From the IMG/VR virus record IMGVR_UViG_3300002144_000048, positions 1-28,213 of that record: a stretch of 28,213 bases of DNA. One strand, 5' to 3'. Shown piece after piece: positions 1 through 7,995 of the stretch (within the stretch, counting starts at the first letter, position 1; every line of letters begins with the position of its first letter). The stretch is from a virus. Both the position numbers and the translations under genes were made by a program. The notes under the pieces were generated by a model that was not told where the DNA came from, made no database searches, and saw nothing but the letters and a program-made list of their open reading frames with translations.

Positions 1-174
1 AATGATTTGGCAAGACGCAATACTATTGTTACTCTATTGAGTGATTGGGGGCTGATTGATCCTGTGAAGGGTAACCCAGAACCAGTAGCACCTCTTCGTC
101 AAATCAAAATCATTCCATTCAAAGAGAAAATTGAATGGGAACTGTGCCCGAAATATAACATCGGAAACAAATAA
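1..174 (+). CDS. 3' end of an unidentified phage protein (5' truncated by the window)
   Basis: An open frame enters from the left edge and ends with TAA at 172-174, giving the last 57 residues. The visible part is mixed charged and hydrophobic, with a proline-rich stretch (NPEPVAPLRQ) followed by alternating lysine and hydrophobic residues, and ends in CPKYNIGNK. There is no membrane segment or motif I recognise. The gene sits just before a T4-type late-promoter operon, so a structural role is possible, but that is context only. I do not assign a function. Confidence 0.6.
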   Translation, partial: NDLARRNTIVTLLSDWGLIDPVKGNPEPVAPLRQIKIIPFKEKIEWELCPKYNIGNK

Positions 175-199
175 CAGCTATTCTAAAAATGCATAGCTG
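175..199 (+). other. stem-loop after the first gene (weak terminator or processing hairpin)
   Basis: CAGCTAT (175-181) and ATAGCTG (193-199) form a perfect 7-bp inverted repeat with an 11-nt loop, starting right after the stop codon. No run of T follows, so it is not a classical intrinsic terminator. It lies just upstream of the late promoter at 206. Confidence 0.4.
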
Positions 200-205
200 A
201 TCTTA

Positions 206-213
206 TATAAATA
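206..213 (+). promoter_or_regulatory. T4-type late promoter (TATAAATA) for the hsp20 operon
   Basis: Exact match to the T4 late promoter octamer TATAAATA, recognised in T4 by gp55-bearing RNA polymerase with the sliding clamp as activator. It has no -35 element, as expected. It lies 59 bases upstream of the hsp20 start codon. The same octamer occurs at 27607 (plus) and 22343 (minus), each time just upstream of a gene. Confidence 0.7.
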
Positions 214-271
214 GTTGTGGATGCAGATGATCTGGTCCACAACACTCTTGCTTGTAATAAAGGAGAAAACT

Positions 272-745
272 ATGACAGGCTTAACCACACTATTTCCACG
301 TTCGTCTTTTGTTGGCTTTGACCACTTATTTAATGAACTCGACCATGTAGCTAAACATGCTAATGATCACTATCCCCCACACAATATCATCAAGACAGGT
401 TCAGACGATTATCTGATTGAACTTGCCGTTGCTGGATTCTCAAGGGATGAATTGAGTATTGAAGTTAAAGATCGTACACTAACCGTAACTGGAGATCACG
501 TATCAAAAGGTAGAGAGTTTATTCATCGTGGTATTTCTACGAAGAAGTTTAAACGCACCTTTAGGTTGTCTGAGCACGTAGTCGTGCACGGAGCAGATAT
601 TCAAGATGGCATTCTCGCAGTAGAACTGAAATACGTCATCCCAGAAGATCAGCGTCCTCGTATTATTTCAATTGGAAAAAACGAGGGTCTAAATGACACA
701 TACAATACAACTAGTAAACAGCTACTTAACGAATCCGCTAACTGA
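272..745 (+). CDS. hsp20: Small heat-shock protein Hsp20 (IbpA/class A type)
   Basis: A 157-residue alpha-crystallin-domain chaperone. The N-terminus has the IbpA-like pattern FDHLFNELDHVAK, then the typical YPPHNIIKTGSDDYLIELAV segment, AGFSRDELSIEV, a central GISTKKFKRTFRLSEHV block and the C-terminal beta strand before PRIISI (an I-x-I-like anchoring motif). Family members are ATP-independent holdases that bind unfolding proteins in the cytoplasm, and Hsp20 is frequent in marine T4-like phages. The start at 272 is chosen because AGGAG (261-265) precedes it; an upstream in-frame ATG at 215 lacks such a site and would add a non-conserved extension. The late promoter at 206 suggests a role during virion assembly. 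The 3' end overlaps the next gene by 53 nt. Confidence 0.92.
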   Translation: MTGLTTLFPRSSFVGFDHLFNELDHVAKHANDHYPPHNIIKTGSDDYLIELAVAGFSRDELSIEVKDRTLTVTGDHVSKGREFIHRGISTKKFKRTFRLSEHVVVHGADIQDGILAVELKYVIPEDQRPRIISIGKNEGLNDTYNTTSKQLLNESAN

Positions 746-923
746 TCTTACGTATGCTATCGTAAAGTTCTTTCAACGTTGGGGCGCAGCCATCATCGAA
801 GCAAGACAAGCGCAAGCAAACTTTCAGATTGCTCAGTTGCTACAAAGAGATGAATACAGAGGTCACTCTGTAGGTGCTGTCTTTAAAGCACTACAAGACG
901 GTACTTTGGGAGACCTAAAATGA
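693..923 (+). CDS. Small conserved-looking protein between Hsp20 and DUF1127
   Basis: A 76-residue protein in a different frame from hsp20, overlapping its last 53 nt. GAGGG at 683-687 is well placed for ATG 693, so the long overlap looks real. The protein has a hydrophobic stretch near residues 10-35 (LTNPLTDLTYAIVKFF) and a glutamine/alanine-rich helix (EARQAQANFQIAQLL). The stop overlaps the next start as ATGA, indicating translational coupling with the DUF1127 gene. I do not recognise a family. Confidence 0.7.
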   Translation: MTHTIQLVNSYLTNPLTDLTYAIVKFFQRWGAAIIEARQAQANFQIAQLLQRDEYRGHSVGAVFKALQDGTLGDLK

Positions 924-1102
924 TTAAATTCATCAAATGGTTTTTTCAAGTGCTTTCCCTCTCTGAAGAGCAGGTAAGATATCGTAGAACTATTGAAGAG
1001 CTTCGTACTCTATCAGATTATGAACTACGTGATATCGGTATCTCAAGAGGCGAGATTTACGAAATAGCTGCTGCCGAATTTAAAAAAGCGGCAATGCTAT
1101 AA
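920..1102 (+). CDS. DUF1127 (YjiS-like) small protein
   Basis: A 60-residue protein with the DUF1127 core near its C-terminus: YRRTIEELRTLSDYELRDIG followed by ISRGEIYEIA. DUF1127 proteins are short, arginine-rich, and very common in Proteobacteria, particularly Alphaproteobacteria, where some are linked to phosphate or carbon metabolism and RNA turnover. The first 18 residues are aromatic (FIKWFFQVLSL). The start is the ATGA overlap with the upstream stop. Presence in a late phage operon beside hsp20 suggests a stress or host-physiology role; that is inference. The family call is strong, the function is not known. Confidence 0.85.
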   Translation: MIKFIKWFFQVLSLSEEQVRYRRTIEELRTLSDYELRDIGISRGEIYEIAAAEFKKAAML

Positions 1103-1108
1103 ACTAAC

Positions 1109-1132
1109 AGGGTAGGCGACACAGCCTACCTT
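1109..1132 (+). terminator. Hairpin after the DUF1127 gene
   Basis: GGTAGGC (1111-1117) and GCCTACC (1124-1130) form a 7-bp GC-rich stem, extendable by a G-T and an A-T pair to 1109-1132, with loop GACACA. Only two T follow, so termination may be partial, or the hairpin may protect the 3' end of the hsp20-DUF1127 mRNA. Confidence 0.5.
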
Positions 1133-1162
1133 ACATAACCCACGCACACACAGGAGACTATT

Positions 1163-1420
1163 ATGTCATACGAAGAACCAAAACCATACAAAAAGAACCC
1201 ATACGACCTACGTTATGACGTTCTTTCCATGGCTAAAGACATGCTTGATCGTTCATACGAAACAAATAAAGAGATTGCCAAACATGCCATGCATGTTGGT
1301 GGAGTAGAACATAAGGATATTCTGTCAGCATATGACAAATATATTCCAAAAATGTATACACCTGAAGAAGTAAAAAATCAGGCTCAAATGCTTTATGAGT
1401 TTATTCAGAAAAAAGATTAA
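1163..1420 (+). CDS. Hypothetical phage protein, 85 aa
   Basis: An 85-residue soluble, charged protein starting at ATG 1163 behind CAGGAG (1151-1156). It opens with a lysine/proline-rich segment, then YDLRYDVLSMAKDMLDRSYE, a predicted helix of a kind I associate with small conserved proteins of marine T4-like phages, and ends in a second helix (TPEEVKNQAQMLYEFIQKKD). No catalytic motif is visible. It is the last gene before a strong terminator, so it ends the late hsp20 operon unless the hairpin at 1109 separates it. Confidence 0.75.
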   Translation: MSYEEPKPYKKNPYDLRYDVLSMAKDMLDRSYETNKEIAKHAMHVGGVEHKDILSAYDKYIPKMYTPEEVKNQAQMLYEFIQKKD

Positions 1421-1440
1421 TCCAAAAATATATTATAGTT

Positions 1441-1462
1441 AAAAGCGCTTCGGCGCTTTTTT
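1441..1462 (+). terminator. Strong intrinsic terminator
   Basis: AAAAGCGC (1441-1448), loop TTCG, GCGCTTTT (1453-1460) with a 6-T run. A stable UUCG tetraloop caps an 8-bp perfect stem. It separates the hsp20 operon from the gp43 transcription unit. Confidence 0.9.
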
Positions 1463-1465
1463 CTA

Positions 1466-1494
1466 TTTACAAACATCTAAAAATGGTGTATAAT
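1466..1494 (+). promoter_or_regulatory. Strong early-type promoter for gene 43
   Basis: TTTACA (1466-1471), 17-bp spacer, TATAAT (1489-1494), with TG immediately before the -10. It starts four bases after the terminator T-run. This is one of about ten near-consensus sigma70-type promoters in the window with exactly 17-bp spacing. Confidence 0.85.
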
Positions 1495-1519
1495 ATAGTA
1501 ATATAAAAGTGGAGAAGAT

Positions 1520-4066
1520 ATGTCTTTTTATACCTCAGTCAATCGTTATGGTAACTCAATCTTGTATCGTGGGTACAATGATAACGGAGTTGCTATTAAT
1601 GATAGAATAAAGTTTAAGCCAAAACTATACGCTCCAGTAGATACTGAATCAGAGTTCAAATCATTCTTCGGCGATAACGTCAAAGAGATTGAGTTCGAGT
1701 CTATGGGCGCTGCTAAAGAATATGTTGGTATGTACGATGGTACTGACAACTATCAGATTCATGGTACTACAAACTATATTCACCAGTTCATTACAGATCG
1801 TTTTCCCAAAGACATTTCATTTAATATCAAACACATTAACGTTGTTAACTTTGATATCGAGGTAGCATCTGATGATGGTTTCCCTACACCAGAAGCGGCT
1901 GCTTATCCAGTGATTTCTATCGCTCTTAAATCAAGTCAATCATCTGTTTATCAAGTCTGGGGTCTCGGTGAGTATGATCCAGAAAAGTGTGAAGTTGATA
2001 TGCACGGTGATCTTATTCAGTATCATTTCTGTAAGTCTGAAGAAGAACTTCTTGCTAAGTTTCTCGGCTACTGGTCTAAGAACTATCCAGATGTTATCAC
2101 TGGTTGGAATAGTCGTTTCTTTGATATTCCGTATATCGTAAATCGTATTCGTATCATTGCTGGTGAAGAATATGTCAATAAGCTTTCGCCATGGAAACAA
2201 GTCAACACACGTAATCAAAATATTATGGGTCGTGAACAGTTTGGATATGAACTCGTTGGCATTCAGCAAGCAGACTATCTTGAACTGTTTAAGAAGTTTG
2301 GTTATTCGTATGGTATGCAAGAATCATATAAACTAGATCATATTGGTTATGTTGTTCTCGGCGACAACAAACTATCGTATGAAGAACATGGTAGCCTACA
2401 CACACTCTATAAGAATGATCATCAGAAGTTTATTGACTATAACATTAAAGACGTTCAGCTTGTTGACCGTATTGATCAGAAGATGGGTCTGATTTCTCTG
2501 GCTCTGACAATGGCGTATAAAGGTGGTGTTAATGTTAGTGACACTATGGGTACTACTAACATATGGGAATCGATTATCTATCGGCGCCTGTTGAGCAAGA
2601 ATATCATTTCTCCTATCAATCAGATTGATGGTATTTCATATTCTGTTCTCGGATCAACCGAACTAAAAGATGGCAATAAAGCACTGAATATTGCTGGCGG
2701 TTATGTCAAAGATCCTCAAGTAGGTTCACACGACTGGGTTGTTTCTTTTGACTTGAACTCACTATATCCTAACATCATTGTCCAACAGAACATCTCACCC
2801 GAGACATTAGTACATCAAGAGCGTAGACCTCAAGGTGTTAAGTATTATATGAACCATGATAGAACTAAACAAATAAGTAAAGACTTTGCGGTATGTTCTT
2901 CTGGTGTTATGTTTCATAAAGATAAACAGGGCATTGTTCCAGAGTTGATTGTCGATTACTATGCAGAGCGTACTGTTATAAAAAAGAAAATGTTAAAAGC
3001 ACAGTCTGCATATGAGAAGACTAAAGACAAAGCATTAGAATCAGAAATCAATCAGCTACACAATAATCAGATGGCTATTAAGATTCTTCTTAACTCTCTC
3101 TATGGCGCTCTGGCTAACAAACATTTTAAGTACTTTGATAATGCCTTAGCAGAATCAGTAACGCTTACTGGTCAGACTGTTATTCAGTGGGCTGAAGAAG
3201 CTATCAATAAAGAAATGAATAGTCTTCTTAAAACATCCAAAGATTATGTTATTGCCATTGATACTGATTCGGTTTATATTAGCATGGCTGGTCTTGTGAA
3301 ACAGTTTGCTCCAGCAGATCCAGTTAAGTTCATTGATAAGATTTGTGAAGAACACTTTAAGAAAGTTCTAAAGAAATCATACGATGAGTTCTATTTTATG
3401 ATGAACGGTTACACACCACGTATGGAAATGGATCGTGAGGTCATTGCCGATCGTGGTATCTGGACTGCAAAGAAAAGATATATTCTCAATGTGCATAACT
3501 CTGAGGGTGTTCAATACGCAGAACCCAAACTCAAGATGATGGGTATTGAAGCGGTCAAGTCTTCAACTCCACAAATCTGCCGTGACAAGTTCAAAGAGAT
3601 ATTCAAAGTTATTATGAATAAATCTGAAGCTGATGTACAGAAGTTTATTCGTGAGTTTAAAGCGGAGTTTAGTAAACTGCCGCCTGAAGCAGTATCCTTT
3701 CCACGTGGCGTGAATGGTATTGACAAGTTTGGTGATAAGAAAAACATCTACGGCAGCGGTACACCAATGCATGTTCGTGGTGCTTTGTTATATAATCACT
3801 ATGTCAAACAAAACAAACTTCAAGATAAATACGAATCGATTAAGAATGGCGAGAAGATCAAGTTTGTGTATCTGAAAACACCAAACACTATCAAAGAAAA
3901 CTGTATAGGTTATCCAATGCAGCTGCCTAAAGAACTAGGTCTACATAAATACGTTGATTACAATAAAATGTTTGAGAAGACTTTTCTTGATCCACTGACA
4001 CCGATACTTGATGCTGTTGATTGGCAGTCTGAGCCAAGAGCATCACTTGAAGATTTCTTTGGATAA
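1520..4066 (+). CDS. 43: Family-B DNA polymerase (T4 gp43-like)
   Basis: An 848-residue replicative polymerase (T4 gp43 is about 898). The 3'-5' exonuclease domain shows Exo I FDIE (D112, E114), Exo II WNSRFFD (D202) and Exo III YNIKD (Y307, D311). Polymerase motif A is DLNSLYP (D411), motif B is KILLNSLYG (K521-G529) and motif C is DTD (D581, D583). All catalytic residues are intact, so it should be an active proofreading replicase. The C-terminus ends ASLEDFFG, matching the T4 gp43 tail that binds the sliding clamp gp45. GGAG precedes the start. It has its own promoter (1466). No intein or homing insertion is seen. Confidence 0.97.
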   Translation: MSFYTSVNRYGNSILYRGYNDNGVAINDRIKFKPKLYAPVDTESEFKSFFGDNVKEIEFESMGAAKEYVGMYDGTDNYQIHGTTNYIHQFITDRFPKDISFNIKHINVVNFDIEVASDDGFPTPEAAAYPVISIALKSSQSSVYQVWGLGEYDPEKCEVDMHGDLIQYHFCKSEEELLAKFLGYWSKNYPDVITGWNSRFFDIPYIVNRIRIIAGEEYVNKLSPWKQVNTRNQNIMGREQFGYELVGIQQADYLELFKKFGYSYGMQESYKLDHIGYVVLGDNKLSYEEHGSLHTLYKNDHQKFIDYNIKDVQLVDRIDQKMGLISLALTMAYKGGVNVSDTMGTTNIWESIIYRRLLSKNIISPINQIDGISYSVLGSTELKDGNKALNIAGGYVKDPQVGSHDWVVSFDLNSLYPNIIVQQNISPETLVHQERRPQGVKYYMNHDRTKQISKDFAVCSSGVMFHKDKQGIVPELIVDYYAERTVIKKKMLKAQSAYEKTKDKALESEINQLHNNQMAIKILLNSLYGALANKHFKYFDNALAESVTLTGQTVIQWAEEAINKEMNSLLKTSKDYVIAIDTDSVYISMAGLVKQFAPADPVKFIDKICEEHFKKVLKKSYDEFYFMMNGYTPRMEMDREVIADRGIWTAKKRYILNVHNSEGVQYAEPKLKMMGIEAVKSSTPQICRDKFKEIFKVIMNKSEADVQKFIREFKAEFSKLPPEAVSFPRGVNGIDKFGDKKNIYGSGTPMHVRGALLYNHYVKQNKLQDKYESIKNGEKIKFVYLKTPNTIKENCIGYPMQLPKELGLHKYVDYNKMFEKTFLDPLTPILDAVDWQSEPRASLEDFFG

Positions 4067-4103
4067 AATAGTTCTTTACAAACACCAATAAATGTGATAT
4101 TAT
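4065..4103 (+). promoter_or_regulatory. Promoter with upstream AAAATAG box for the primase-carbohydrate operon
   Basis: TTTACA (4075-4080), 17-bp spacer, TGa plus TATTAT (4098-4103). The bases AAAATAGTTC directly upstream (4065-4074) are identical to those before the promoter at 26630. The expected start point, about 7 bases past the -10, falls on or next to the ATG at 4110, so the transcript may be leaderless. Confidence 0.75.
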
Positions 4104-4109
4104 TATATT

Positions 4110-5039
4110 ATGACATACAGCATAACCATATTTAAGAACCAATATGACAACAAGACTCATCGGCGTCTTGATATTGAATCATGGGATCAGTTTAAATCGC
4201 TGTTCTATAAGATGTCGGAACGATCATTAAAAGGAAAGAAAGATGCGGAACTTATTTCTCCAGCTATTTACGAAACTGGATCTACACGAGCCAATAAAAA
4301 TGTATTGGGTTGGGCAGGTTGGGCTGCTGTTGACGTTGATGACTGGCTCTTTGAAGGAAATCTAAAAGATGAACTTAATACTCGTTTCCCTACTTGGACT
4401 TACATTTGTTACAGTACTGCTAGTTCGACGGCAGATCATCCTAAGTTCCGACTCATATTCAGACTTAATAGGACGATTGGAAATAGTGAAATTAAACATT
4501 TCTGGTTTGCCCTCCAGTCAGTCATGGACGAAGCAGGCGATAAGCAATGCAAGGATCTCAGCAGAATGTATTACGTCCCTGCAGAATACACTGATTCTAA
4601 CAACTTCATTTGGGATCATGATGGCGTTGCTATTGATGTGGACAATCTACTCAAAAGATATCCGTATAGTGAAAAGCGAAACGCAACAAACTTCCTTGAT
4701 AGATTACCAGATGCTTGGCGAGAACAAATAGTAGAGCACAGAAAATCTCAGCTAGATAATACTGATGTTTACTGGAATAGCTATCAAGACTGCCCGTTCT
4801 GGCCAAAGAAACTTGCTACAGACTATATGACTATATCAAGTACTGGTTGGTATACTAAGATGTATCAGATCATGATTGCTCTTGCAGGCAATGCGATTAA
4901 AAGACAGTACCCTATCACACCTACGCAAATCGCTCAACTGTGTAAGCAGTTTGATGTTGAAACTGGTAACTGGTACGAGAATAGACCACTTGAAGTAGAA
5001 GCAAATAACGCATTGGAGTATGCATATAGAAATGGATAA
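4110..5039 (+). CDS. Putative archaeo-eukaryotic-type primase (AEP-like) with C-terminal helical domain
   Basis: A 309-residue protein with features of AEP-superfamily primases: an acidic AAVDVDDW strand (D75, D77), a Ser/His strand STASSTADHPKFRLIF (H110, R114) and DLSRMYYVP (D149, R152). These would be the metal-binding and nucleotide-binding motifs. The C-terminal 60 residues (GNAIKRQYPITPTQIAQLC to the end) resemble the PriCT helical domain found after such catalytic cores. It lies directly after the DNA polymerase, and the window shows no T4 gp61 (DnaG-type) primase. Family assignment is by motif recognition. It could instead be an inactive relative or a Rep-like protein. The start has almost no leader after the promoter. 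Confidence 0.55.
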   Translation: MTYSITIFKNQYDNKTHRRLDIESWDQFKSLFYKMSERSLKGKKDAELISPAIYETGSTRANKNVLGWAGWAAVDVDDWLFEGNLKDELNTRFPTWTYICYSTASSTADHPKFRLIFRLNRTIGNSEIKHFWFALQSVMDEAGDKQCKDLSRMYYVPAEYTDSNNFIWDHDGVAIDVDNLLKRYPYSEKRNATNFLDRLPDAWREQIVEHRKSQLDNTDVYWNSYQDCPFWPKKLATDYMTISSTGWYTKMYQIMIALAGNAIKRQYPITPTQIAQLCKQFDVETGNWYENRPLEVEANNALEYAYRNG

Positions 5040-5220
5040 TGATAAAATAAAAGTACGTATGTCTGAACTAGTCAGGCCTATTGATGAAGCAATCTTAATG
5101 TGTGATGATCGTGAAGAAGTATTGATGTTGGCTTCTGTTATGATGATCCGATTGAAAGATATATTTGACACACAGCTAGGCGTACAAGGCAGAAAACAAA
5201 TGTTCAAGGACATGTCGTGA
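5032..5220 (+). CDS. Small hypothetical protein, 62 aa
   Basis: A 62-residue acidic, methionine-rich helical protein ([24 protein letters not shown]). The start is uncertain. ATG 5032 overlaps the upstream gene by 8 nt; ATG 5020 is only one base after the GGAG at 5015, too close to use it; ATG 5059 has no ribosome-binding site. The stop overlaps the next gene as GTGA. Function unknown; its position in the operon suggests an early gene. Confidence 0.6.
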   Translation: MDNDKIKVRMSELVRPIDEAILMCDDREEVLMLASVMMIRLKDIFDTQLGVQGRKQMFKDMS

Positions 5221-5441
5221 CAGGTGCATCTCGTGATTTAGAACAGAGCATAATGGAATGTTGGAATGTATGTGAGGACTTAGGTACCGTATATAGGCAA
5301 GTGTGTGATGGTGAGCGAGAGCCTACCATAGATGAAATCACAAATGCTTTGATGGGTATGCAACAGTTATATCAATGGAAATTTGAACAGCTGTTTTTTA
5401 CATATGAAGAAGCACTGAAGAAAGGGCTAAGGAGAGAATGA
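5217..5441 (+). CDS. Small hypothetical protein, 74 aa (GTG start)
   Basis: A 74-residue acidic helical protein with two cysteines near the start ([11 protein letters not shown]). It begins with GTG at 5217, overlapping the preceding stop (GTGA), with AAGGA about 7 bases upstream. The C-terminal helix ([21 protein letters not shown]) is amphipathic. Its stop overlaps the cupin start (ATGA). No known family is recognised. Confidence 0.65.
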   Translation: MTGASRDLEQSIMECWNVCEDLGTVYRQVCDGEREPTIDEITNALMGMQQLYQWKFEQLFFTYEEALKKGLRRE

Positions 5442-5779
5442 TTGCTGGTAAAGTATGGGGCAATACCGAACTTATAGAAGCCAATGGCGCACTTGAGTTT
5501 CATCGTATTGAAATGAACAAGGGTGGTGTTTGTTCTAAACACCTGCATGAGTTTAAATGGAACGGGTTCTATGTTGAATCAGGTCGTATGCTTATTCGTG
5601 TATGGCAAAACGACTATAGTCTTGTTGATGAAACAGAACTACAGATTGGTCAATACACTAAGGTAAAGCCTGGTGTGTATCATCAGTTTGAATGCCTTGA
5701 AGACGGTGTAGCATTTGAACTATACTGGGCAGAGTTTAACCATAACGATATCAAAAGGGAGACAGTCGGGCATGGATAA
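5438..5779 (+). CDS. Cupin protein, mannose-6-phosphate isomerase-like
   Basis: A 113-residue single-domain cupin. The first motif is [15 protein letters not shown] (metal ligands H35 and H37), the second is PGVYHQFE (H82). The opening [10 protein letters not shown] and the [16 protein letters not shown] run are typical of cupins related to type II mannose-6-phosphate isomerases. Such enzymes interconvert fructose-6-phosphate and mannose-6-phosphate with a metal ion. A phosphomannomutase two genes downstream fits that reaction. An alternative is another sugar-phosphate isomerase or a non-enzymatic sugar-binding cupin. It overlaps both neighbours. Confidence 0.7.
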   Translation: MIAGKVWGNTELIEANGALEFHRIEMNKGGVCSKHLHEFKWNGFYVESGRMLIRVWQNDYSLVDETELQIGQYTKVKPGVYHQFECLEDGVAFELYWAEFNHNDIKRETVGHG

Positions 5780-5987
5780 TGTAGTCGAATTTAAAAGAAA
5801 AGAGGATATTTTTATTCTAGGCTTTATAATGCCTGAAATTATTAGCATCAATAAAAAGGGTGATGAGAATATCACACTAGAAGCTAAAGATGGTAAGGCT
5901 CATGCTTGGGTTGTGGCAAAGGATAAAACTGAAGCCAAGAAAAAGCTAACTGATATGATTACTAATATCACCGAATGGCTAGACTAA
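5772..5987 (+). CDS. Small hypothetical protein, 71 aa
   Basis: A 71-residue protein, N-terminus [18 protein letters not shown]-terminus a lysine-rich helix (DKTEAKKKLTDMITNITEWLD). ATG 5772 overlaps the cupin stop by 8 nt and has GGGAG about 10 bases upstream. The central AKDGKAHAWVVAKDKTEAKK strand-helix pattern suggests a small alpha/beta fold. It is coupled to the following HAD gene by TAATG. Function unknown. Confidence 0.7.
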   Translation: MDNVVEFKRKEDIFILGFIMPEIISINKKGDENITLEAKDGKAHAWVVAKDKTEAKKKLTDMITNITEWLD

Positions 5988-6325
5988 TGAAATATGTAAT
6001 CGACATCGACGGCACTATCTGTAAAGAAGTTATTCTTCCTAACACTGGTGGTAAAAAAGACTATGCCAATCATATTCCAATGCCAGAGCGTATTGCAAAA
6101 GTAAATGCGTTATATAATGCGGGACACACAATTAAGTATATGACTGCTCGTGGCTGTGTTAGTGGCATTGACTATTATCAACTAACAAAAGATCAACTAG
6201 TAAACTGGGGCGCAAAGCATCATGAATTAAGCGTAGGCGAGAAAGAAAACTACGACATCTGGATTGACGACAAAGCATTCTGGAGTGAGAACTTCTTCCG
6301 TGAAACAGGAGAAACTTATGAGTAG
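5987..6325 (+). CDS. Small HAD-superfamily phosphatase
   Basis: A 112-residue minimal HAD hydrolase. Motif I is DIDGT (nucleophile Asp and acid/base Asp), motif II is the threonine in YMTARG, motif IV is WIDDKA. It resembles short HAD proteins linked to capsule or sugar biosynthesis, and in marine phages often seen near sugar genes. Starting at 5987 (TAATG) puts motif I at residues 5-9, the normal distance, so the upstream in-frame ATG 5975 is disfavoured. It probably removes phosphate from a sugar phosphate or nucleotide; the substrate is unknown. It overlaps the aldolase by 8 nt. Confidence 0.8.
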   Translation: MKYVIDIDGTICKEVILPNTGGKKDYANHIPMPERIAKVNALYNAGHTIKYMTARGCVSGIDYYQLTKDQLVNWGAKHHELSVGEKENYDIWIDDKAFWSENFFRETGETYE

Positions 6326-7139
6326 ATTTATTGCAGCAATGGATCACAGTGGTGGTTCGACCGGCGGCGTACTAGAACGCTACGGACAAGAATACACCGA
6401 ATCAAACAAGATGGACAAAGTTCATGCTATGCGTTTACGAATGGTTAACTCACCTGCTTTTAATGATAAAAATATCTGGGCAGCAATCCTCTACAAAGAC
6501 ACAGTTGCACGTGGCATGGTTAACATCTTGGATGAAAAAGGCATCGATACGTTCCTAAAGATTGACAGTGGTTGTAACGAAGATGGAACACTTAAACAGT
6601 TTCCAGTAAAGCAGCTGTTAGAGTTTGCAACACAGACTGATGCAAATGGTGCTAGTATCGGTGCTAAAATATACGGTACAAAAATGCGTAGTATTGTTAA
6701 AAGTGTAGACATGGTTAGAGCAATTCTTACACAACAGTTTCAACTAGCAGAAACTATTTGTAGTTACGGACTTGTACCTATCATCGAACCAGAGGTTCCT
6801 ATTGATCATCCTGAGAAAGAACTAATTGAACAAGAACTATACGAACTATTAGAGAAGTTTTTGAATGAGAAAAAATTTAAAGTTATTCTTAAACTAACAC
6901 CTCCTGAAGTGCCTAACCTGTATCACAACCTAACAGTTAAGCATAATGTAGAACGAGTAGTGTTCCTAAGCGGCGGATACAGCACAGACGAAGCGTGTAA
7001 TAGACTCGGACTTAACGAAAATGTAAGTGCTAGTTTTAGTAGAGCATTGTCTGAAGGCTTAAATAAGGGGTTTACAGACGAACAATTTAATGATATAATG
7101 GAACATAATATACTTAGAATTGTAAAGGCATCTTCATGA
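6318..7139 (+). CDS. Class I fructose-bisphosphate aldolase (Staphylococcus Fda-like)
   Basis: A 273-residue Schiff-base aldolase, slightly shorter than the staphylococcal enzyme (296). Diagnostic stretches run in order: FIAAMDHSGGSTGGVLERYG at the N-terminus, FLKIDSG, GTKMRSIV, LVPIIEPEV, VILKLTPPEVPNLYHNL (K192 as the expected Schiff-base lysine) and VVFLSGGYSTDEA, then ASFSRAL. All active-site signatures are intact. The enzyme interconverts fructose-1,6-bisphosphate with dihydroxyacetone phosphate and glyceraldehyde-3-phosphate. The start at 6318 is set by AGGAGA (6307-6312). Placement between a HAD phosphatase and a phosphomannomutase suggests diversion of central carbon into a sugar pathway. 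Class I aldolase of this subtype is unusual in a phage. Confidence 0.9.
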   Translation: MSRFIAAMDHSGGSTGGVLERYGQEYTESNKMDKVHAMRLRMVNSPAFNDKNIWAAILYKDTVARGMVNILDEKGIDTFLKIDSGCNEDGTLKQFPVKQLLEFATQTDANGASIGAKIYGTKMRSIVKSVDMVRAILTQQFQLAETICSYGLVPIIEPEVPIDHPEKELIEQELYELLEKFLNEKKFKVILKLTPPEVPNLYHNLTVKHNVERVVFLSGGYSTDEACNRLGLNENVSASFSRALSEGLNKGFTDEQFNDIMEHNILRIVKASS

Positions 7140-7855
7140 CAAAAAGCTTTATCTTTGATGTTGACGGAACATTAACACCATCTCGTGGTAGAATTGACGA
7201 GGAATTCCGTCTGTGGTTCGCTCAGTTCTGTTGGGATAATGATGTGTATATGGTCACCGGATCAGATAAAGCAAAGACTGTTGAACAAGTCGGTGAGTAT
7301 ATTTACAATCTGTGTAAGAGAGTATACCAATGTGCTGGTAATGATATATGGGAACAAGATAATAATATCAAGAAGCCTGCATTTATGACTCTACCTGATA
7401 TTGCTGAAGAATATCTTGATCGACAACTTAACTATACCGATTGGGTGCCATTAACTGGTGCTCACTCTGATTATAGACCAGGTCTACTAAACTTTTCTAT
7501 TGTTGGTAGAAATGCCACACTAGAACAGCGCAAAATGTATTCTGATTATGATAAACAAGTTAAAGAACGGTCACGTATTGCCCAAGGATTTAATAAAAGA
7601 TTTCCTCAATACCAAGCATCTGTTGCTGGTGAAATCGGTATTGATATTACTGTAAAAGGTTGTAATAAATCTCAGATACTCAAAGACTTTGATGAAGCTG
7701 GTCTTTACTTCGAAGATATTATTTTCTTTGGTGATAAATGTGATGCTGGTGGTAATGACTATGAGATTGCCGAAGCTGTTGCATTTGGTGGTGGAAGAGT
7801 GTATAATGTAAAAGACTGGAAAGATACTTGGGTTAAACTAAAAGGAATTATATAA
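7136..7855 (+). CDS. Eukaryote-like phosphomannomutase (HAD class IIB)
   Basis: A 239-residue protein close in length to eukaryotic PMM (about 246). Motif I FDVDGTLTPSR has D8 and D10; MVTGSDKAKT follows; the cap domain has PGLLNFSIVGRNAT then YSDYDK; and FFGDKCDAGGNDYEI gives D200 and the GGND motif. This combination is characteristic of alpha-phosphomannomutase of the eukaryotic type, which converts mannose-6-phosphate to mannose-1-phosphate, the precursor of GDP-mannose. Most bacteria use the unrelated ManB/AlgC family. The start overlaps the aldolase stop (ATGA). Mutase rather than phosphatase activity is inferred from motif conservation. Confidence 0.85.
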   Translation: MTKSFIFDVDGTLTPSRGRIDEEFRLWFAQFCWDNDVYMVTGSDKAKTVEQVGEYIYNLCKRVYQCAGNDIWEQDNNIKKPAFMTLPDIAEEYLDRQLNYTDWVPLTGAHSDYRPGLLNFSIVGRNATLEQRKMYSDYDKQVKERSRIAQGFNKRFPQYQASVAGEIGIDITVKGCNKSQILKDFDEAGLYFEDIIFFGDKCDAGGNDYEIAEAVAFGGGRVYNVKDWKDTWVKLKGII

Positions 7856-7995
7856 TGTGGGCAATTCTTGTGATATCATTTGTGTCTAATATATATGGCG
7901 CATTTGAAAATAAAGATGATTGCATTGCAGCTGCAATAGATTTAAAGAGCCAAGGCATAAAAGCAGTTTGTGTTCAGATAGAGGAAAAGAAATGA
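7855..7995 (+). CDS. Small protein with hydrophobic N-terminus, 46 aa
   Basis: A short gene fitting exactly between its neighbours: ATG overlaps the preceding TAA (TAATG) and its TGA overlaps the next ATG (ATGA). The 46 residues begin MWAILVISFVSNIYGAF, a possible short membrane or signal segment, followed by a soluble part with two cysteines (DDCIAAAIDL and KAVCVQIEEKK). Small proteins of the form hydrophobic start plus YG-x-F plus C-x3-A are frequent in marine phages; function unknown. Exact coding continuity supports it as real. Confidence 0.7.
   Translation: MWAILVISFVSNIYGAFENKDDCIAAAIDLKSQGIKAVCVQIEEKK

Noticed and set aside
175-199. Intrinsic terminator after the first gene
   Set aside because: The hairpin is real, but no T-run follows; kept only as a stem-loop.
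1940-2320. 126-codon minus-strand open frame inside the polymerase gene
   Set aside because: It mirrors the codon pattern of gp43, has no ribosome-binding site and crosses the exonuclease motifs; a shadow frame.
4369-4731. 120-codon frame inside the primase-like gene
   Set aside because: Hydrophobic N-terminus looks like a membrane protein, but the overlapping frame has motif-level support and this one has no start signals.
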